A DNA stretch of 64,000 nt, taken from positions 248,001 through 312,000 of the forward strand of contig NZ_AUHB01000005.1 of the NCBI RefSeq assembly GCF_000422965.1. The letters are read 5' to 3'. This document shows, in pieces, positions 60,980-64,000 of the stretch (positions within the stretch are counted from its first letter, which is position 1; each line of letters begins with the position of its first letter). The notes below the pieces were generated by a model. It saw only the letters and a list, made by a program, of their open reading frames with translations. It had not been told where the DNA came from and made no database searches. The position numbers and the translations under genes were made by a program. This stretch comes from Pleomorphomonas oryzae DSM 16300 (lineage in GTDB: Bacteria; Pseudomonadota; Alphaproteobacteria; Rhizobiales; Pleomorphomonadaceae).

Positions 60980-61990
60980 TTACTCGCTGGCGTTCGCCCT
61001 GAAATGTCTTGTCCTGATGGTCGAAAAGATCCGCTCGGACGCGTTGCTGACCAGGATGGAGCCGATGAGCAGCAGTCCGACGATCGTGCCCTGCGCGTCG
61101 CCGCCGATCTGCAGCAGGCCGAGCACATTGCGGATGGTTGCCACCAGCAGCAGCGCCCACAGGACGCCGGTCAGGGTTCCCTTGCCGCCGAAGACGCTGA
61201 CCCCGCCCAGCAAGGCAATGGTGATGACGTCGAGCTCTATGCCCAGGGCGTTGTTCGCTCGGGCGTTGGCGAGCCGCGCCGTATAGACGATGCCGGCCGC
61301 CGCACAGATCACGCCGGAGGTAATGAACAGGCCGACGACAGTCCGTCCCAGCCGAATACCGGAATAGCGCGCTGCGTCGGGACTGCCGCCGATGGCATAG
61401 ATGCGTCTGCCGATCGGCATCCTTTGCAGCGCCACCGCAAACATCGGCGCGAGGATCAGGAAGGGCAGGATGGTCAACGGGACAATGGAGGTCCCGACGG
61501 TGTCGATGCCGAAATCGGTGAAACTGTCGGGAAAGGTATTGATCGATCCCGACCCCAGGAAAATGTAGGCGATGCCTCTGTAAACGGCCATCGTCCCAAG
61601 CGTGACGACCAGCGAGGGCAGTCCAAGGCTTGCTACCAGATAGCCGTTGAACGCGCCGCAGGCGCCGCCTGCAAGCAAGGTCACGACCATGGCGAGCCAG
61701 AGCGGGCTACCAGACTGGACGAACAGGCCGAATATCACGCTGGTGAGGGCCAGGATGCTGCCGACGGACAGGTCGATCTCTCGGCAAATGATCAGCAGGA
61801 CCATCGGCATGACGATGAGGGCTCGTTCCGAAAAGCCGGCGATCGCCTGCGAAATGTTGAAGGCCGAGGCAAAATTCGGAACAAACGCGACGGCGCCGGC
61901 AATGACAGCCACCGTGAGGGCGCCGAGGAAGTTGTCCCACGTGGCGAGGCGGCTGGCCCACCCGGTGGACCGCTTCGTATTGGCGTTCAT
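60980..61990 (-). CDS. Rbs/Rha-type ABC transporter permease
   Basis: 336 residues of the RbsC-like family with eight to ten hydrophobic segments. Conserved parts: REIDLSVGSILALTSVIFG, LGLPSLVVTLGTMAVYRGIAYI, RRIYAIGGSPDAARYSGI and DVITIALLGGVSVFGGKGTL. The start ATG overlaps the stop of the upstream fusion gene by four bases. It would pair with the permease half of that fusion to make the two-subunit channel. Confidence 0.92.
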   Translation of the reverse strand: MNANTKRSTGWASRLATWDNFLGALTVAVIAGAVAFVPNFASAFNISQAIAGFSERALIVMPMVLLIICREIDLSVGSILALTSVIFGLFVQSGSPLWLAMVVTLLAGGACGAFNGYLVASLGLPSLVVTLGTMAVYRGIAYIFLGSGSINTFPDSFTDFGIDTVGTSIVPLTILPFLILAPMFAVALQRMPIGRRIYAIGGSPDAARYSGIRLGRTVVGLFITSGVICAAAGIVYTARLANARANNALGIELDVITIALLGGVSVFGGKGTLTGVLWALLLVATIRNVLGLLQIGGDAQGTIVGLLLIGSILVSNASERIFSTIRTRHFRANASE

Positions 61991-64000
61991 TTGCGTCCCC
62001 CTTTGGTCCGTCCGTAGGTGCGGTGCGCGACCAGCGCATCGATCCCGATCGCTGCCAGGATGACGAGGCCGTACACACCTTGCAGCCAGAGCGGATCGAC
62101 GCGCACCAGCGTCAGCCCGTTGTTGATGATGAGGAGCATTAGGGATCCGGCGGCGACTCCAAGGACAGTGCCTGCGCCGCCCCTGACGGCTATGCCGCCG
62201 ACAACCACCGAGGCGATGACGGTGAGCTCGAAGCCATAGGCCACGCGGGCATCAACGGTTGCGTAGCGGGATGCCCAGAGCGCTCCGTCAAACCCGGCGA
62301 GCAGACCGGCGATGGAGAAGGCCAACAGGATTCGCTTGTTGGCCGGAATGCCGATCAGCCTTGCGCCATCCGGATTCGAGCCAATGGCGAACAGCTCGCG
62401 TCCGATGGACGTCATCCTGAGGAAATAGGCGACCGCGCAGAGCGTGAGGGCGGCGATGATGGTAACCGCTGGCAGGCCGAAGATGCTGACAGCCGTCATG
62501 TCGAGCCAAGCTTGCGGCACCTGATCGGCGCTGACTTGCGTACCGCCGGCCCAGATGCTGTTGACGCCGCGGAAGATCGACATGGTGCCGAGGGTCACGA
62601 CGATGGCCGGGACGCGTCCATAGGTAACGACCGCTCCGTTGACGAAGCCTGCCACGAGACCGACGAGACAGGCGAGGCCAACGCCGCCGACAACTCCGAT
62701 TTCCGGGTGCACGTGCAGGGTGGAAGCCGCGCCATAGGCTGCGAGGCCGATGACCGCCGCTACCGACAGATCGATGCTTCTGGTGATCATCACCAGCATT
62801 TGGGCGACGGCGACGATGGCAAGCAGACCGACGTCCATGGCAAGAGCCGAAAGGTTGGCGGCGCTCAGCATCCGGACGTTCAGGATCGAGACCGGGATGA
62901 TCACCGCGGCGATGGCGGCAAAGAGCCCGACTTCGCGGCGCGCCAGAAGATCATGCCAGAGTTTGGATGCCGTGCGCCGGTCGGCATCCGCGTCGAACGG
63001 TGCCAACGGACTGGAGGCGTGGCTTTCTTGTTGTCCGTCGGAAGCCGTCGCCGCGCTGATGACGGTCTCCTGCGAAACTTCGCCGCGCCTCAATTCGGCG
63101 GCAACGTTGCCTTCCCTGAGCACGATCATCCGATCGGACATGCCCAGTAGCTCTGGTAGTTCCGAGGAGATCAGGATGATGGCCATGCCCTTGCTGGCAA
63201 GATCCGCCATCATCGCGTGGACGTCGGCTTTGGTCTGAACGTCGATGCCCTGGGTTGGCTCGTCCAAGATGAGAACCCTGGGTTTGGTGGCGAGCCATTT
63301 GGAAAGAACGACCTTTTGCTGGTTGCCGCCTGAAAGCGAGCTGACCGGCTGATCGAACGAGCTGTAGCGAAGGCGGAGGCGATCGAGAAACGGCTTGGCT
63401 GCGGCGATTTCCTTGCTGCGCGTCACGAGGCCCGCCGAAGTCGTCTCGTCCAGGACCGTCAGCGAGGCGTTGACCAGAATGGAAAAGTCCATCACCAGAC
63501 TTTGGCCGATCCGGTCTTCCGAAACATAGGCGATGCCGCAGTCCATCGCGTCTCTTGGCGAGGTGAACGATACCTCCTTACCGTCGATCAAGATCCTGCC
63601 GGCGGTTGGCTGATCAATGCCGAACAGCACGCGCGCAATCTCGGTGCGGCCGCTCCCGACCAGCCCACCAAAGCCGAGTATTTCACCCGCTCGCAGTTCG
63701 AACGAGGCGTTCCGGAAGGCGCCGTCACGACAAAGCCCGTCCGCCTTCAAGACCACTGGTCCCGGCTCGCCGCCATGGTGGGGAAACAAGCCATCAAGCG
63801 GGCGGCCGACCATCAATTGAACGGCGCGTTCGCGGGATAGATCGGATGCTGCATGGGTACCGACGTGACGGCCGTCGCGCAGCACGGCGATCCGATCCGC
63901 CACCCGATAGATCTCGTCCATCCGATGGCCGACGAACATCATGGCGACGCCTTCTGCCCTGAGCTTGTCGACGACCGAAAACAGTCGCTCGACCTCGCGG
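61987..64000 (-). CDS. Fused sugar ABC ATPase and permease (partial, 5' end outside window)
   Basis: The frame runs beyond the right edge; about 671 residues are visible. It starts within the first nucleotide-binding domain (MMFVGHRMDEIYRVADR, the region after Walker B), followed by the linker and second domain with LRAGEILGFGGLVGSGRTE, YVSEDRIGQSLVMDFSI, signature LSGGNQQKVVLSKWL and LILDEPTQGIDVQTK, as in RbsA-type tandem ATPases. After a 40-residue hydrophilic linker (about 290-330 of the visible part) comes a complete RbsC-like permease: TRSIDLSVAAVIGLAAYG, RVPAIVVTLGTMSIFRGVN and GRELFAIGSNPDGARLIG. ATPase and permease are therefore one polypeptide. The second permease and binding protein follow. 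Confidence 0.92.
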   Translation of the reverse strand, partial: REVERLFSVVDKLRAEGVAMMFVGHRMDEIYRVADRIAVLRDGRHVGTHAASDLSRERAVQLMVGRPLDGLFPHHGGEPGPVVLKADGLCRDGAFRNASFELRAGEILGFGGLVGSGRTEIARVLFGIDQPTAGRILIDGKEVSFTSPRDAMDCGIAYVSEDRIGQSLVMDFSILVNASLTVLDETTSAGLVTRSKEIAAAKPFLDRLRLRYSSFDQPVSSLSGGNQQKVVLSKWLATKPRVLILDEPTQGIDVQTKADVHAMMADLASKGMAIILISSELPELLGMSDRMIVLREGNVAAELRRGEVSQETVISAATASDGQQESHASSPLAPFDADADRRTASKLWHDLLARREVGLFAAIAAVIIPVSILNVRMLSAANLSALAMDVGLLAIVAVAQMLVMITRSIDLSVAAVIGLAAYGAASTLHVHPEIGVVGGVGLACLVGLVAGFVNGAVVTYGRVPAIVVTLGTMSIFRGVNSIWAGGTQVSADQVPQAWLDMTAVSIFGLPAVTIIAALTLCAVAYFLRMTSIGRELFAIGSNPDGARLIGIPANKRILLAFSIAGLLAGFDGALWASRYATVDARVAYGFELTVIASVVVGGIAVRGGAGTVLGVAAGSLMLLIINNGLTLVRVDPLWLQGVYGLVILAAIGIDALVAHRTYGRTKGGRK

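Overview
This is high-GC (roughly two-thirds GC by eye) chromosomal DNA from a nitrogen-fixing alphaproteobacterium. The oxygen-sensitive type of NifA, the nif gene order, the draTG pair, the ECF sigma/cupredoxin operon and many UgpABCE- or Rbs-type sugar importers fit the Hyphomicrobiales (Rhizobiales); a free-living diazotroph of the Pleomorphomonas type is my guess, not something the window proves. No rRNA, tRNA, CRISPR array, prophage or insertion sequence was recognised.

Layout. (1) 1-2020, minus strand: Tat-exported metallophosphoesterase, periplasmic cupredoxin and an ECF sigma factor cut by the window edge. (2) 2.6-23.9 kb, plus strand: a nearly complete molybdenum nitrogenase island: nifA; nifB-fdxN-nifZ-nifT-SIR2-like; nifHDK; nifENX-NifX-associated-fdxB; a molybdenum handling insert (DUF2478 gene divergent from mop-modD); nifQ; hesB-nifS-nifV-nifW-draT-draG. 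Five -24/-12 (sigma-54) promoters can be read, four with a perfect TGT-N10-ACA NifA site. (3) 23.9-30.5 kb: ATP-dependent DNA ligase with its exonuclease, then two LysR regulators next to an alpha/beta hydrolase and an EamA exporter. (4) 30.6-50.5 kb: a large amino-sugar region: GntR-nagA-dgoK-dgoA on the minus strand, a Gfo/Idh oxidoreductase with a UgpABCE-type ABC importer on the plus strand, then a PLP-dependent D-threonine-aldolase-like enzyme, two M81 (MlrC-like) amidohydrolases, an NTF2-like protein, RidA, an RpiR regulator, an SDR dehydrogenase, a GH20 hexosaminidase and an MFS permease. (5) 50.5-58.3 kb: LacI regulator, second sugar ABC importer and a predicted glycosidase. (6) 58.4-64 kb, minus strand: Rbs/Rha-type ABC importer in which the ATPase is fused to a permease, with a small kinase and a GATase-like protein.

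How it works together. Region 2 covers synthesis of the M-cluster (nifB, E, N, V, Q, X), sulfur supply (nifS, hesB), electron carriers (fdxN, fdxB), structural proteins (nifHDK), maturation (nifZ, T, W), post-translational switch-off (draT/draG) and local molybdenum storage. Regions 4-6 look like oligosaccharide scavenging. The most interesting proposal is that region 4 encodes an oxidative amino-sugar route (hexosaminidase, amide hydrolysis, sugar oxidation, PLP-dependent deamination helped by RidA, then 2-keto-3-deoxy-sugar-acid kinase and aldolase) in place of the usual NagA/NagB route, since no nagB, nagK or nagE is present in the window. Starts were chosen from ribosome binding sites and family N-termini and are stated where they differ from the longest open frame.
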